A DNA stretch of 64,000 bases. It comes from Guptibacillus hwajinpoensis (lineage in GTDB: Bacteria; Bacillota; Bacilli; Bacillales; Guptibacillaceae). Under the pieces are notes generated by a model. The model saw only the letters and a program-made list of their open reading frames with translations. It searched no databases and had not been told where the DNA came from. Each line of letters opens with the position of its first letter. The stretch's first letter is position 1. Positions 17,532 through 26,357 of this stretch are shown piece after piece. The stretch covers positions 1 through 64,000 of the forward strand of contig NZ_JAIVAE010000016.1 in the NCBI RefSeq assembly GCF_020171785.1. The letters run 5' to 3'. The position numbers were made by a program, and so were the translations under genes.

Positions 17532-18293
17532 TTAGAAAAATTCATATAACCCCTCATTAAAATACTCGAACTCTTGTTTTGTTACCTTATAACGCCTGTA
17601 TCCTTCGTAAAATGCTTCTATGTATTCTTCATGATGTAGCCATTTTCGAATCGCTAATGATTCATCATATCGAGGATCACCCATCGTCATTCCCGCTACA
17701 TCAATAAACAACCTCACTTTTCCGTTTATAACCATCACATTATCGGTCGTGCAGTCCCCGTGTATCATCGTTTGTTGAACGTCAGATGGTTGATTTAAAA
17801 TCAACTTCTGCAAGAGTTCGCAACGCCCATCAGCATCACCAGATTTTACGTACCCCTCCGCCTTTTTTAACTGTTCAACAAGCCATTGATTATTATGAAA
17901 CCCAGTAGCAGTCGTTTCATGGAGATGTTGAAGAAACTGTCCAAAACTCTTAATGAGTGACAGTAGTTCTTGCTTCTTTGCTTCTCTTAATAAAGTGGTT
18001 AATGTTACCCCCTTCTCAAATGACATAAGGAGATGACTACTATTCTTCCCTTCAAAATAACCATTGTAATTCGGCGTGGGGATCTCTGTGTTCGTATTTA
18101 ACTTTTCTAATACACCAGCTTCATTTCTTAACCATTCTCGATATTTTCGTTCATAGGAATTTTTTAGCACATAGCTGCCTTCCTCTGTAACGACTTGATG
18201 CACCTCTGAGGTACACCCCTGATCTTGTAATAAACTCATTCGCTCTATTTTTCCTATTATTTCTTCCACTATACTTTTCATCTCTTTTTCCAT
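17532..18293 (-). CDS. Aminoglycoside phosphotransferase-family kinase (APH fold)
   Basis: A 253-residue protein with the APH/choline kinase fold: nucleotide-side segment with VLKNS as the probable ATP-binding Lys, catalytic loop HGDCTTDNVM (D and N as base and metal ligand) and the DFG-like metal site LFIDVAGMTMGDPRYD. Relatives phosphorylate aminoglycosides, macrolides, choline or sugars. Nothing here marks it as a resistance enzyme. Divergent from a VOC gene; binding site weak. Confidence 0.8.
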   Translation of the reverse strand: MEKEMKSIVEEIIGKIERMSLLQDQGCTSEVHQVVTEEGSYVLKNSYERKYREWLRNEAGVLEKLNTNTEIPTPNYNGYFEGKNSSHLLMSFEKGVTLTTLLREAKKQELLSLIKSFGQFLQHLHETTATGFHNNQWLVEQLKKAEGYVKSGDADGRCELLQKLILNQPSDVQQTMIHGDCTTDNVMVINGKVRLFIDVAGMTMGDPRYDESLAIRKWLHHEEYIEAFYEGYRRYKVTKQEFEYFNEGLYEFF

Positions 18294-18453
18294 GAGTACC
18301 CGCCTGCACTTTCTATTCGAGATAACGACTTTTCACGATACCAATTATTTCAAAATTCGATCAATAAATCTATTAATATTCATCATAATTAAAAGGAGAC
18401 GATGGAATTGGAACGAAATGTATGTAGGAAATGCTACCGATAGGAGGAACACT

Positions 18454-18822
18454 ATGAGCGATTCTCTTTTTAATGGTATTCACTACATTCGCATACCAGT
18501 CGTCAATCTCAATGAGTCCGTTTCTTGGTACACAGCGTGTTTGCAGTTCACCTTAAAATTTAATCGAGGTGATTTAGCTGTTCTTGCGCTTGAAGAAGGT
18601 CCCCTCTTCGTTTTGGTAGAAGCGGACGAGGGCTCGAGAGGACACTTTTTCAAAAATGGTGAGCCAGAATTTTCGGTTGGACTAACAACGGCAAACATTA
18701 ACCGACTCTACAATTACTTAGCTGATCAAAATGTAAAAGTCGAACCGATCCAGGAAGATGAAGGCCACCACTTCTTTCACTTTTATGACCCTAGCGGAAA
18801 CAAACTGCAGGTACATAACTAA
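18454..18822 (+). CDS. VOC family protein
   Basis: A 122-residue single VOC domain. The ATG at 18454 follows AGGAGG by 6 bases; the upstream extension of the frame has no such site. N-terminal GIHYIRIPVVNLNESVSWY and C-terminal HFFHFYDPSGNKLQV are typical of glyoxalase/bleomycin-resistance proteins. Substrate unknown. A terminator follows directly. Confidence 0.8.
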   Translation: MSDSLFNGIHYIRIPVVNLNESVSWYTACLQFTLKFNRGDLAVLALEEGPLFVLVEADEGSRGHFFKNGEPEFSVGLTTANINRLYNYLADQNVKVEPIQEDEGHHFFHFYDPSGNKLQVHN

Positions 18823-18831
18823 ATGTTCTCG

Positions 18832-18858
18832 AGCTACTCCATTAGGGTAGCTTTTTTT
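18832..18858 (+). terminator. Terminator of the VOC gene
   Basis: AGCTAC pairs with GTAGCT around a 9-base loop, followed by seven T. Confidence 0.8.
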
Positions 18859-19076
18859 AACGACCAAACTTTAGACTCCGAAGCGTAATAAGAAGCCCTT
18901 CTCCTCTTTTCAAGGGAAAGATCCCTGCTCCTACCACTTCGTCCAAAAACTCTCCGCTCTTTCATCAGGAACATCACCCAGCCCACCTACATAGTGTGTT
19001 GAAGAAAGTGTTTCATAAGATAGCGCTTAGGAAAATGGATTTCAGTCCATGATGAACGTTTATGGAGGTGACAGAA

Positions 19077-19400
19077 ATGAATCAATTTCAAAACGATCTT
19101 CAGCACTTAGATGTTGGAGAGTACCATGCTCAGGAGTTAGTTCCTTGTGAGCAAGCGAACTATTACACAAATGGAGATCAAAATATAGATCCAAATGATA
19201 CTCGGTTGATTGGGTTTGTATGCTTCGGGTGTTTCCGCTGTGCAGGTTGCGTAGCCTGTGCCGGCTGTGCGGGTTGTGCAGGCTGCGGCGGTTGTGCCGG
19301 TTGTGGTGGATGCGCTCGCTGTGCTCGATGCGCAGGTTGTGGTGGATGTGCCGCAAGATGTGGCGGATGTGGCAGATGCGGTCGTTGTGGGGGACGCTGA
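19077..19400 (+). CDS. Heterocycloanthracin/sonorensin-family bacteriocin precursor
   Basis: A 107-residue precursor. The ATG at 19077 follows GGAGGTG by 6 bases. Residues 1-48 form a leader (MNQFQNDLQHLDVGEY) characteristic of this family. The core of 59 residues has 19 cysteines, spaced as C-x-x almost throughout with x mostly Gly, Ala or Arg; one unit is longer (CAAR) before the last four. In such thiazole/oxazole-modified microcins the Cys residues are cyclodehydrated and oxidised to thiazoles by YcaO and SagB-type enzymes. The matching enzymes lie about 5 kb downstream (24465-29966). It ends at a strong terminator. Family call is firm; activity is inferred. Confidence 0.9.
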   Translation: MNQFQNDLQHLDVGEYHAQELVPCEQANYYTNGDQNIDPNDTRLIGFVCFGCFRCAGCVACAGCAGCAGCGGCAGCGGCARCARCAGCGGCAARCGGCGRCGRCGGR

Positions 19401-19464
19401 ACCGGAACAGATCTCTCTGATGATTTCTCAAGATAAATCACCCTCATTGATTATCAAATGAAAA

Positions 19465-19497
19465 AGAACCTGGATCCGGTGTGCAGCTCCAGGTTCT
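19465..19497. terminator. Terminator after the bacteriocin precursor
   Basis: AGAACCTGGA (19465-19474) pairs perfectly with TCCAGGTTCT (19488-19497); it lies between convergent genes. Confidence 0.8.
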
Positions 19498-19535
19498 ATA
19501 AATGATGACTAATCGATAAGTTTTTTATCATTCGA

Positions 19536-20405
19536 CTACCTATTTTTCTGCAAAAATACTAAATCATGTTTGTGCTCAAAACCAACCTTCTTATACAATT
19601 TTATGGCTGTTTCATTAGCTGTATTAACGCAAAGTATAATGGAAGAAATATCCTCATAAGTAAAAATCCATTGGACGGCACCAGTTATCAGCTGCTCCCC
19701 AAATCCCTTACCTCGTTCCGAATCTATAACGGCCATATACTCAATGCTAGCCTCTCCAAACGCTGGTTCAGCCTCCACATAGATATAGCCTTTTAGTTGA
19801 TTAGATTCTTTCACAATAAACACTTTTCGATTCTCACTAAGGCGCTCGATCAATTGTTGCCCGTTATAATACGTTTCTGGAAAAACTTTATCATGTAATT
19901 GTTTTATCTCTGAGAAGTACTCTTCCGTTAGTTCCACAATCGGTTCATCTTTTATTTGCTGCCTATTCTCACGAGAAACTGTTAATATGGATTGCTCACT
20001 TTGTTTAACAAATCCCATTTCCTTAGCGAAGCTTAATAGATTTTGATTGTGATGACTTGTGAACATACTGAGTTTATGTATTTCAGGAGGTAGTAATTTC
20101 TCCATTTCAGTCCATAACTGGTTGACCCATTCAGGTTCTTTCACAAATGGCCCCCATATTTCTGCATGATGACTTTCTAGGGATGCATCAAATCCTAAAA
20201 CACCAACCAACTCATCTTTCTCATAAGCTACGACAAAACTCTTCGTATAATGAATATCCGTTATATCTTCTACAAAAGAGTTAGCAATCTCTTCAACTTC
20301 GGTTCCACAGTAGCCAATGTACGAATCTTCCTTATTGTTTAACTCTGCAATTAGCATCGAAACTTCATGGATATCAGACCTAGTCATTGTTCTGATTGAA
20401 CTCAA
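19536..20405 (-). CDS. Tandem-domain GNAT N-acetyltransferase
   Basis: A 289-residue protein. The TTG at 20405 is chosen because GGGGGGAG lies 6 bases upstream. Two GNAT folds: residues about 5-130 (degenerate, KDELVGVLGF) and about 150-289, with the acetyl-CoA loop SERGKGFGEQL and the closing NETAIKLYKKVGFE. The substrate is not evident; relatives acetylate small amines or protein N-termini. A PhzF remnant and another acetyltransferase gene lie just upstream. Confidence 0.8.
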   Translation of the reverse strand: MSSIRTMTRSDIHEVSMLIAELNNKEDSYIGYCGTEVEEIANSFVEDITDIHYTKSFVVAYEKDELVGVLGFDASLESHHAEIWGPFVKEPEWVNQLWTEMEKLLPPEIHKLSMFTSHHNQNLLSFAKEMGFVKQSEQSILTVSRENRQQIKDEPIVELTEEYFSEIKQLHDKVFPETYYNGQQLIERLSENRKVFIVKESNQLKGYIYVEAEPAFGEASIEYMAVIDSERGKGFGEQLITGAVQWIFTYEDISSIILCVNTANETAIKLYKKVGFEHKHDLVFLQKNR

Positions 20406-20433
20406 ATAAATCTCCCCCCGGGAAGTGGTTTCC

Positions 20434-20580
20434 TCACCTATTTGATTTCTTCTGCGTTTTCCTAATATCCCCATCCTCTATAAAAACCTTAGAGCGAATA
20501 ACACTTGGTCGTCCCATCGTGACTCCCTGAATGACGCGATAACTAGGACATCCATCACCTGAAAGTCCAAACACCTGATG
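20434..20580 (-). pseudogene. Remnant of a PhzF-family isomerase (C-terminal piece)
   Basis: The frame contains YRVIQGVTMGRPSVI followed by a beta-rich tail, which matches the conserved C-terminal QG-x-x-MGRPS-x-I block of PhzF epimerases. The other roughly 220 residues of the enzyme are absent; the preceding acetyltransferase gene ends at 20600. So it is a leftover, not a gene. The call rests on one motif. Confidence 0.55.
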
Positions 20581-20599
20581 ACTCTCTTGCTCTACTAAT

Positions 20600-21064
20600 C
20601 TATACATTAAATTTCTGTACGTAAGAGCCGTTTTCATGATATTCCTTATATTGATTGGCAGTCACTTCCTTAATTAACCCTTTCCAAAAAGCTCGTGCAG
20701 GTGTATTCTTTTCGATCTGAGTGACCTCCCATTCCCCAGGAAACATCGCAAACAGTTTTTTCGCACTTTCGTTTCCATATCCATTCCCCTGATATTTAGC
20801 CATAATAAAGAACTCCTGAATGGTATTTGAACTTGAAAGACTGCCCATTTCGACAAGAGCAAAACCAATCAATTCATCACCTAACTTAATAAAATAAGCC
20901 TGGTGTTGATCACGCCAATAATGATCTAACTCAATTTTCTTGTAGGCGCCATTAACTCCCAACTTCATGTTTGGTAAGTATTTACTAAACTCATAAAAAT
21001 AAAATTGCATGAGATTATGCAAGATCGTCGCTTCTTCTTTTTGAACTTTATGTAAAGAAACCAT
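20600..21064 (-). CDS. GNAT family N-acetyltransferase
   Basis: A 154-residue single GNAT domain. The ATG follows GAGGTGAG. Beta-strand LIGFALVEMG, acetyl-CoA loop AKYQGNGYGNESAKKLF (Q/R-x-x-G-x-G/A type) and the C-terminal NTPARAFWKGLI are visible. Substrate unknown. Part of a run of three acetyltransferase genes on this strand, one of which is truncated. Confidence 0.8.
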   Translation of the reverse strand: MVSLHKVQKEEATILHNLMQFYFYEFSKYLPNMKLGVNGAYKKIELDHYWRDQHQAYFIKLGDELIGFALVEMGSLSSSNTIQEFFIMAKYQGNGYGNESAKKLFAMFPGEWEVTQIEKNTPARAFWKGLIKEVTANQYKEYHENGSYVQKFNV

Positions 21065-21092
21065 ACACTCACCTCTTATTAATTAAATTAAC

Positions 21093-21602
21093 TTAGGAAT
21101 CCATCGGAAAAAGATACACATTGTAAGAAAAGATTTTCCCTAACCCTATCTTTCTCGCAATGGCATTGGAAGCCTGATTTGCCTCTTCACAGTCCCAATA
21201 TGGAACCATCCCCTTATCAACACATTCCTTCACCACACTGAACGCTGCCACCTGACCTAATTTCTTCCCTTGATGCTCCTCGATGGTTTCCATATCTAAC
21301 CCGTGAACATTTCCAGCCACAAATCCAGAAAAACATAAACTCACAAGTTGATTTTGACAAACAACGCCATACCCGATTCCATTATCAAAAAAGTCATTGG
21401 GAGAAGTCCAGAATTCAGCTATTTTCGACCGTAAGAAGCGTTTATTGTTAATAAAATTGCTCTGATCGTTAAAGAGAGCTTCGCTAATTTTGATGACCTG
21501 GTACTCGGATTTAATAGAAGGATGATGATGCGCATGCCAGACTCGCAAGGAATTGGCGAGGGCCAGGTTGAACTGCTCTTTGACAAATACCTGCTTAGAT
21601 TC
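21093..21602 (-). pseudogene. GNAT acetyltransferase (PF12746-like), N-terminus missing
   Basis: The frame keeps the C-terminal acetyltransferase half (IGYGVVCQNQLVSLC, LDMETIEEHQGKKLG, then WDCEEANQASNAIARKIG), typical of the about 260-residue GNAT_acetyltr_2 proteins. Going upstream it meets TAA near 21603, and only about 170 codons remain. The usual N-terminal half is not found before the VOC gene start. No convincing start or binding site is seen. It is probably an inactive fragment. Confidence 0.65.
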
Positions 21603-21733
21603 TCCCTTTTACCTATTCGATAAAACAAAAGAATCTTCCTTCCACCAAAAACCTGCGTTCATTTTAGAAGGACTGCTTATGCGTCTTATCGAACATACAA
21701 GATGAAGACACAACGACTATTTAGGAGGGAATT

Positions 21734-22129
21734 ATGGGCAGAATTGTGCATTTTGAAATTCACGTCGATGACATGGACCGCGCAAAAAGTTTCTATGGTG
21801 AAATATTTGGATGGACTTACGAAGACTGGAGCGACTTTGCTGGCATGCCTTATTTTGGTGTTGTCACTGGTGGTGACGATCAACTTGGCATTAACGGTGC
21901 CCTGATGCAGCGACAAGGTCCACCTCCAGTTCCAAATCAGCCTGTCAATGGCTATGCCTGTACGATAGCGGTAGAAGATTACGATACAATTGAAGCAAAA
22001 ATTCTTGGAAAAGGCGGTGTGGTCGCATTGCCTAAATATGCGCTACCGGGGATGGCCTGGCAGGGATACTATAAGGATACGGAAGGAAACATCTTTGGGG
22101 TTCATCAACCAGATGAACATGCGAAATAG
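21734..22129 (+). CDS. VOC family protein
   Basis: A 131-residue VOC protein with AGGAGG upstream of the ATG. IVHFEIHVDDMDRAKSFYGE and the C-terminal YYKDTEGNIFGVHQP match the subgroup often annotated as glyoxalase-like or CFP30B-like. Candidate metal ligands are H6 and E (DTEGN). Substrate unknown. Own terminator follows. Confidence 0.82.
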   Translation: MGRIVHFEIHVDDMDRAKSFYGEIFGWTYEDWSDFAGMPYFGVVTGGDDQLGINGALMQRQGPPPVPNQPVNGYACTIAVEDYDTIEAKILGKGGVVALPKYALPGMAWQGYYKDTEGNIFGVHQPDEHAK

Positions 22130-22145
22130 CATTTATCACGACTAG

Positions 22146-22171
22146 AAAAGGCGCCTAATCGCGCCTTTTTT
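22146..22171 (+). terminator. Terminator of the VOC gene
   Basis: AAAGGCGC pairs with GCGCCTTT around 6 bases, followed by a T-run. Confidence 0.85.
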
Positions 22172-22259
22172 CATTTCATTCAACATGCCAAGTTCATTCG
22201 TTAACTATTGAAAGCATGGATTCACCGCTAGAAAATTATCGAGTCTCTACAAGGGGCTG

Positions 22260-23198
22260 TTACGGCGATGCCACCGTCTCTTCCATTGCCTGTTTAAGAG
22301 TACACCTCTTTTTCTGATACATCTCATTATCAGCTTTTTCAATTAATGAAGTAGCGGTAAGTCCATCACTTGGAAAGTGGCTGTGCCCGATGCTGATATG
22401 AATAGGTAGAAAAACTTCATTAAAGCGAAGAGTTATTCCAACTCGATGAGAGAGTCTCTGAATTTCACTTTGAATATCACGAGTTTCGGAAAGTAAGAGA
22501 CAAAACTCATCTCCTCCCCATCTGGAAACAAAAGTGTCTTTCGAGCTAACAGCCACGAGCATCTCCCCTATTTTATTTAATACGTTGTCCCCAACTTGGT
22601 GACCATGCGTATCATTAATTGTTTTAAAGTTATTCACATCGAGAAACAAGACGTAGAAAGAAGACAGGTTGTCAATCCATTTCTGCATCTCTTCTTCTAG
22701 AGAGCGGCGATTGGCTAGCCCCGTAAGTGAATCGAGATAGGCATACCTGGTTATTTGTTCTTCCGTCGTTTTTCGCGTGGTTATATCTCGAACAATCGCA
22801 CAAAAATAAGAAGCGCCGTCTTTTTTCCAAGTTGATATAGAAAGTTCCATGGCAAACTCAGACTGCCATTTTGTCATTCCTTTCCCTTCCATCACTCTCT
22901 TCACCTTCTTACGCAATATCCTATTTTGTTGCAAGATATCCTGATCTTCTTCTGCGAAAATCAGTTGAATAGGCTTTCCTACAATTTCTTTTTGTGTGTA
23001 ACCAAATAATTTCTCTGCCGATTGGTTCCAGACAACCACTCTCATGTTTTGGTCTGCTAATACAATGGCGTCCGTCGCTGTTTCAATCACGCAGGTTGAT
23101 AAATGATTGCGATCAACTAAGGTTAAGTAATGGCGTATACCTCGATAGATAAAAAAACTCATGACCATGCTTGTGAAAACGGTTAGTAGTACCACCAT
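22260..23198 (-). CDS. Membrane-anchored PAS-GGDEF diguanylate cyclase
   Basis: A 312-residue protein: one N-terminal transmembrane helix (2-20), a PAS domain at about 33-150 (DAIVLADQNMRVVVWN; GYTQKEIVG) with PAC end (FCAIVRDIT), and a GGDEF domain at about 155-305 starting YLDSLTGLANRRSLEE and carrying an intact RWGGDEFCLLL active site. It should make cyclic di-GMP from two GTP. No RxxD inhibitory site was seen in the residues before GGDEF. GGAGG lies 9 bases before the ATG. Targets in this organism are unknown. Confidence 0.9.
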   Translation of the reverse strand: MVVLLTVFTSMVMSFFIYRGIRHYLTLVDRNHLSTCVIETATDAIVLADQNMRVVVWNQSAEKLFGYTQKEIVGKPIQLIFAEEDQDILQQNRILRKKVKRVMEGKGMTKWQSEFAMELSISTWKKDGASYFCAIVRDITTRKTTEEQITRYAYLDSLTGLANRRSLEEEMQKWIDNLSSFYVLFLDVNNFKTINDTHGHQVGDNVLNKIGEMLVAVSSKDTFVSRWGGDEFCLLLSETRDIQSEIQRLSHRVGITLRFNEVFLPIHISIGHSHFPSDGLTATSLIEKADNEMYQKKRCTLKQAMEETVASP

Positions 23199-23383
23199 AT
23201 CGTCAATCCTCCACTTTTTCTAATTAAAAACGATAACCTCCTATACATACCCTGATTATTAGGAAATGACAGCCAACCAATGTGTTGTTTGGTGCGAACG
23301 CTATGCAAGATAATCCAATCCTTTCGCGCCCAACACATTATATAGTAAAATAGAACTAAACCTCATATAGAAAGGATCGATGT

Positions 23384-23857
23384 ATGGAAAACCAATTGCA
23401 TTACATCATGAATCACATGCGTGCGGCATTCAAAGTATTAGATAAGGAATGGCAAATGGCCGCAAAAGACCTCGGCATCACCCAGGCAGAACAACACATT
23501 TTGTGGATTGTCTATCTAGAAAAATCCATTACCCTCACAAAACTAGCTGAATTAAGCTTGCTCGATATATCAACGGTGGCTCAGGTATTAACACGTATGA
23601 CAAAAAAAGACCTGATCATCCAAACGAAAAAGAACCAGGATCGACGCGTGACGTATGTATCACTCAGCCCAGAAGGTGAAAAGATTCTGCACACCTCTTC
23701 CACCTACGAATATCAATTCTGGAACTATATGAAAGAAATGGATCCAGACAAACGAGCTCAGTTCATGTCCATTGTGTCTGATATGAACAAACACTTCTAT
23801 GGGGATTCATTTGTAAAATGGGTAGAAAAAACGTCAAAAAAATCCATAGCTGATTAA
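23384..23857 (+). CDS. MarR family regulator (Hpr/ScoC-like)
   Basis: A 157-residue winged-helix protein. The segment LGITQAEQHILWIVYLEKSI and the later YGDSFVKWVE resemble Hpr/ScoC of Bacillus, which represses protease and transport genes in the transition phase, though this protein is about 45 residues shorter. DNA recognition helix near ISTVAQVLTRM and the wing at NQDRRVTYVSL. It lies upstream of the bacteriocin maturation operon and could influence it, but this is only positional. Its stop overlaps a convergent small gene. Confidence 0.82.
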   Translation: MENQLHYIMNHMRAAFKVLDKEWQMAAKDLGITQAEQHILWIVYLEKSITLTKLAELSLLDISTVAQVLTRMTKKDLIIQTKKNQDRRVTYVSLSPEGEKILHTSSTYEYQFWNYMKEMDPDKRAQFMSIVSDMNKHFYGDSFVKWVEKTSKKSIAD

Positions 23858-24021
23858 TCATAAATATCTTCAACAATTCGCCATTCAATGTGGCTTTCGT
23901 GAGTAGAACAAGATTCACAAACGGTATAATGCTTTTCGCTGAGATAAGCAACGTGCTGCCCGGGAATGAAATTCAGGTAACAGCTTTTACAAAAGAATTC
24001 AGTTGATTTTATACGTGGCAC
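23854..24021 (-). CDS. Small two-CxxC zinc-ribbon-like protein
   Basis: A 55-residue protein starting at GTG with AAGGAG about 11 bases upstream. Two CxxC pairs (FFCKSCY and VCESCS) 25 residues apart suggest a single zinc-bound treble-clef or ribbon. It converges on the MarR gene and overlaps its stop region by 4 bases. No family name recognised. The conserved Cys spacing and codon-like structure argue for a real gene. Confidence 0.6.
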   Translation of the reverse strand: MPRIKSTEFFCKSCYLNFIPGQHVAYLSEKHYTVCESCSTHESHIEWRIVEDIYD

Positions 24022-24117
24022 AGTATGATAGTCTCCTTATTTTAAGATATATAAAAGTGTACCGAGCTTATTTCAAAATGGATAGTTTAGGTGTGTTATG
24101 TATATGTTGGAAGTAGA

Positions 24118-24153
24118 AAAGAGCGTTTATCTATGAAGAGATAAGCGCTCTTT
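24118..24153. terminator. Hairpin terminator
   Basis: AAAGAGCGTTTATCT pairs with AGATAAGCGCTCTTT (one G-T pair) around 6 bases. Confidence 0.7.
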
Positions 24154-24223
24154 CGCAAGATGATTGGTTTCGCTCCAGTATTCCTTGCATATCCCTCCCA
24201 TTTAGTGGAGGAAATTGATAATC

Positions 24224-24310
24224 CCGCGATTTTCTGGATAATTCCGCGAAAATTAATTTTATTCCGCGAAAACACGTATTATTTCCGCGAAATCTCAATT
24301 AATTCTGCGA
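24224..24310 (+). repeat. Five TTCCGCGAAA-like units at 20-21 bp spacing
   Basis: CCGCGA starts at 24224, 24244, 24264 and 24285, with a variant CTGCGA at 24305. Units are separated by AT-rich 14-15-base spacers that differ from each other. The array lies 155 to 240 bases upstream of the bacteriocin maturation operon. Confidence 0.8.
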
Positions 24311-24464
24311 AACGTCCTAATTAAGCGTGCCCCTTAAAAACCTTGTGGCAGCATCTCCAGAATACAATCAAACCCCCTCTTACCCATCATGTCCACACAT
24401 ATGAGACAAAACCGCAAACATAGACTCATAGTATGAAGTCAGATCTGTGGTCAGGAGGTATGTC

Positions 24465-26357
24465 ATGACGAATGTTCAGCCTTCCATGCGTTTAAAGCTT
24501 AAGAAAGGCACTTTCTTCATGCCGGAACCGAGTGGAAGCGTCTATTTCAGAAACAATGCAGGTTCTTTCCGAATGGAAGGAAGCACAATCCATCAATGGA
24601 TCGAAAAACTAATCCCGATGTATAACGGCGAATATTCACTTGAAACCCTCACAGAAGGACTTACAAAGCCTTATCGTGATCGCGTTTACGAGATTACAAA
24701 TACCCTCTATACGAATGGGTTTCTTCGTGACGTTAGTCAAGATCTTCCCCACGAATTACCATCACATGTTGTGGAGAATTTCGCTTCACAGATTGAATAC
24801 ATCGAAAGCTTTTCTGATTCCGGTGCGTACAGGTTTCAGCAATACCGGCAGAAAAGCGTTCTCGTTGTTGGAGAAGGATCGATGTTAATTGGGCTGGTTT
24901 CATCCTTACTTACATCTGGTTTGCCTCGTTTCCAGGTACTATTAACGGATGAAAAGACGAGCCAAAATCGAATCAGACAATTAGAAGTTGCAGCAAAAAA
25001 ATCAGATCCTGAAGTCTCGATTGAGGTTGTCTTAAAGAGAGGCCCGATCGCTTGGGATAAGCAACTCGAACCATTCGACGCCATTTTATATGTCTCTTCC
25101 GAAGAAAATGTTCAGGAGCTACGAAGTCTTCTGCATGCCTGTAAAGAAAAGAAAAAGACATTTCTTCCCGCCATCTGTACAAAAGGAATTGGAATGGCCG
25201 GCCCGCTCGTTACGCAAGACAGTGGCTGCTGGGAATCTGCGTGGCGAAGTTTACATGAACCGCAAAACACCGGCTCCTTTTCACCGCCTGCTGGGGCGAT
25301 GCTCGCAAACATGGTCGCATTTGAATGGTTTAAAAAGAGTACAGACATCCCTGTACTTTCGAGCAATCAAGTGTTTCTGCTTAACCTCGAAACCCTTGAA
25401 GGCAAATGGCATTCCTATTGCCCTCATCCGCTTGTCACAGGAAAAATCGAAGTCGAAAAGGTCTCCAAAGAATTTAGTGAAGAGAAGAAAAAAGATCCGA
25501 ACAAACTCCTTTACTATTTCAGTCAGCTAACAAGTGAATTAGGCATTTTTCATAAGTGGGAAGAAGGCGAGCTGAATCAATTACCATTAGCTCAGTGTGA
25601 GGTTCAGCCAGTTAACGTGAAACCAGCCGGATCCGCTATGCTCCATCCAAGCCAGATCGCATCAGCTTTAACACACGAAGAAGCAAGACGCGAAGCTGGA
25701 TTAATCGGAATCGAGGAGTATGTTGTTCCGTTAAAAGAAGAGATTCTCTCGTCACTCCCCTCACCTTTCGATAAAAATCAATACACCCCAACGGAGCTTC
25801 ATATTGGTGCTGGTGATACACCAGTTGAAGCGGTCAGTCGCGCACTGCAAACAGCGTTAGAAGAGGAATGGAATCAGAAAGCCGATCAGTGCATGGAAGG
25901 AATTTTCCGATTTGCCCCCCAACAGGTTGATGACAATTCCTGTCGCTACTATTACAAAGTTTTAAACACGATGACAAAAGTTCCGGATCTTGCGTTAGGA
26001 AAAGATACGAACGGATTTCCCGTCGTATGGAGAAAAGCATCGGATAGCCGCTGGTATGGGAGCGTCGGGATGACGCTTGAGCTCGCATTACGACTTGCCC
26101 TCCTACAAGCTGTGAAAGAAGCGCAAAACAAGACCATATCGGCAGCTCTTTCTTTCGCAACGCTTCCTTTTGAAGAAAAACCCATTCAGTCCATTGATAT
26201 TCCTGCTTATGACGCAAGCGATCAGGCGAATGTTCTTCGTTCTGTTATGAACCGTTTCGAGAAGCTTTCCATATTCAAAATAACGCTTGAAACCTTTGTA
26301 AAAGATGGAGTTCTAGACATTTATGGCGTGCTGTTACGAGAGGGGGAGATGACGTGA
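24465..26357 (+). CDS. ThiF-like thiazole-bacteriocin maturation protein
   Basis: A 630-residue protein; the ATG at 24465 has AGGAGG 6 bases upstream. The N-terminal 110 residues look like a peptide-recognition domain (PEPSGSVYFRNNAGSFRMEG). A Rossmann-like E1/ThiF segment follows (VLVVGEGSMLIGLVSSLL, about 128-145), with a long C-terminal part that carries repeated YcaO-like alpha/beta elements. This is the ocin_ThiF_like protein of heterocycloanthracin loci, thought to bring the leader peptide to the cyclodehydratase. It overlaps the YcaO gene by 4 bases. First gene of the three-gene operon. Confidence 0.87.
   Translation: MTNVQPSMRLKLKKGTFFMPEPSGSVYFRNNAGSFRMEGSTIHQWIEKLIPMYNGEYSLETLTEGLTKPYRDRVYEITNTLYTNGFLRDVSQDLPHELPSHVVENFASQIEYIESFSDSGAYRFQQYRQKSVLVVGEGSMLIGLVSSLLTSGLPRFQVLLTDEKTSQNRIRQLEVAAKKSDPEVSIEVVLKRGPIAWDKQLEPFDAILYVSSEENVQELRSLLHACKEKKKTFLPAICTKGIGMAGPLVTQDSGCWESAWRSLHEPQNTGSFSPPAGAMLANMVAFEWFKKSTDIPVLSSNQVFLLNLETLEGKWHSYCPHPLVTGKIEVEKVSKEFSEEKKKDPNKLLYYFSQLTSELGIFHKWEEGELNQLPLAQCEVQPVNVKPAGSAMLHPSQIASALTHEEARREAGLIGIEEYVVPLKEEILSSLPSPFDKNQYTPTELHIGAGDTPVEAVSRALQTALEEEWNQKADQCMEGIFRFAPQQVDDNSCRYYYKVLNTMTKVPDLALGKDTNGFPVVWRKASDSRWYGSVGMTLELALRLALLQAVKEAQNKTISAALSFATLPFEEKPIQSIDIPAYDASDQANVLRSVMNRFEKLSIFKITLETFVKDGVLDIYGVLLREGEMT

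Noticed and set aside
18860-19060. Conserved-looking stretch before the bacteriocin precursor (minus-strand frame with FPLKRGEGLL)
   Set aside because: Interrupted by stops, no start, no family recognised; left as intergenic DNA. No convincing promoter was found there either.
19178-19447. Pro/His-rich frames antisense to the bacteriocin precursor
   Set aside because: They are mirror images of the Cys-Gly-Gly codons, lack ribosome binding sites and would be low-complexity only.
24224-24310. Possible CRISPR array (regular spacing of short repeats)
   Set aside because: Repeats are only about 10 bp and spacers about 10 bp, far below CRISPR dimensions, and no cas gene is near.
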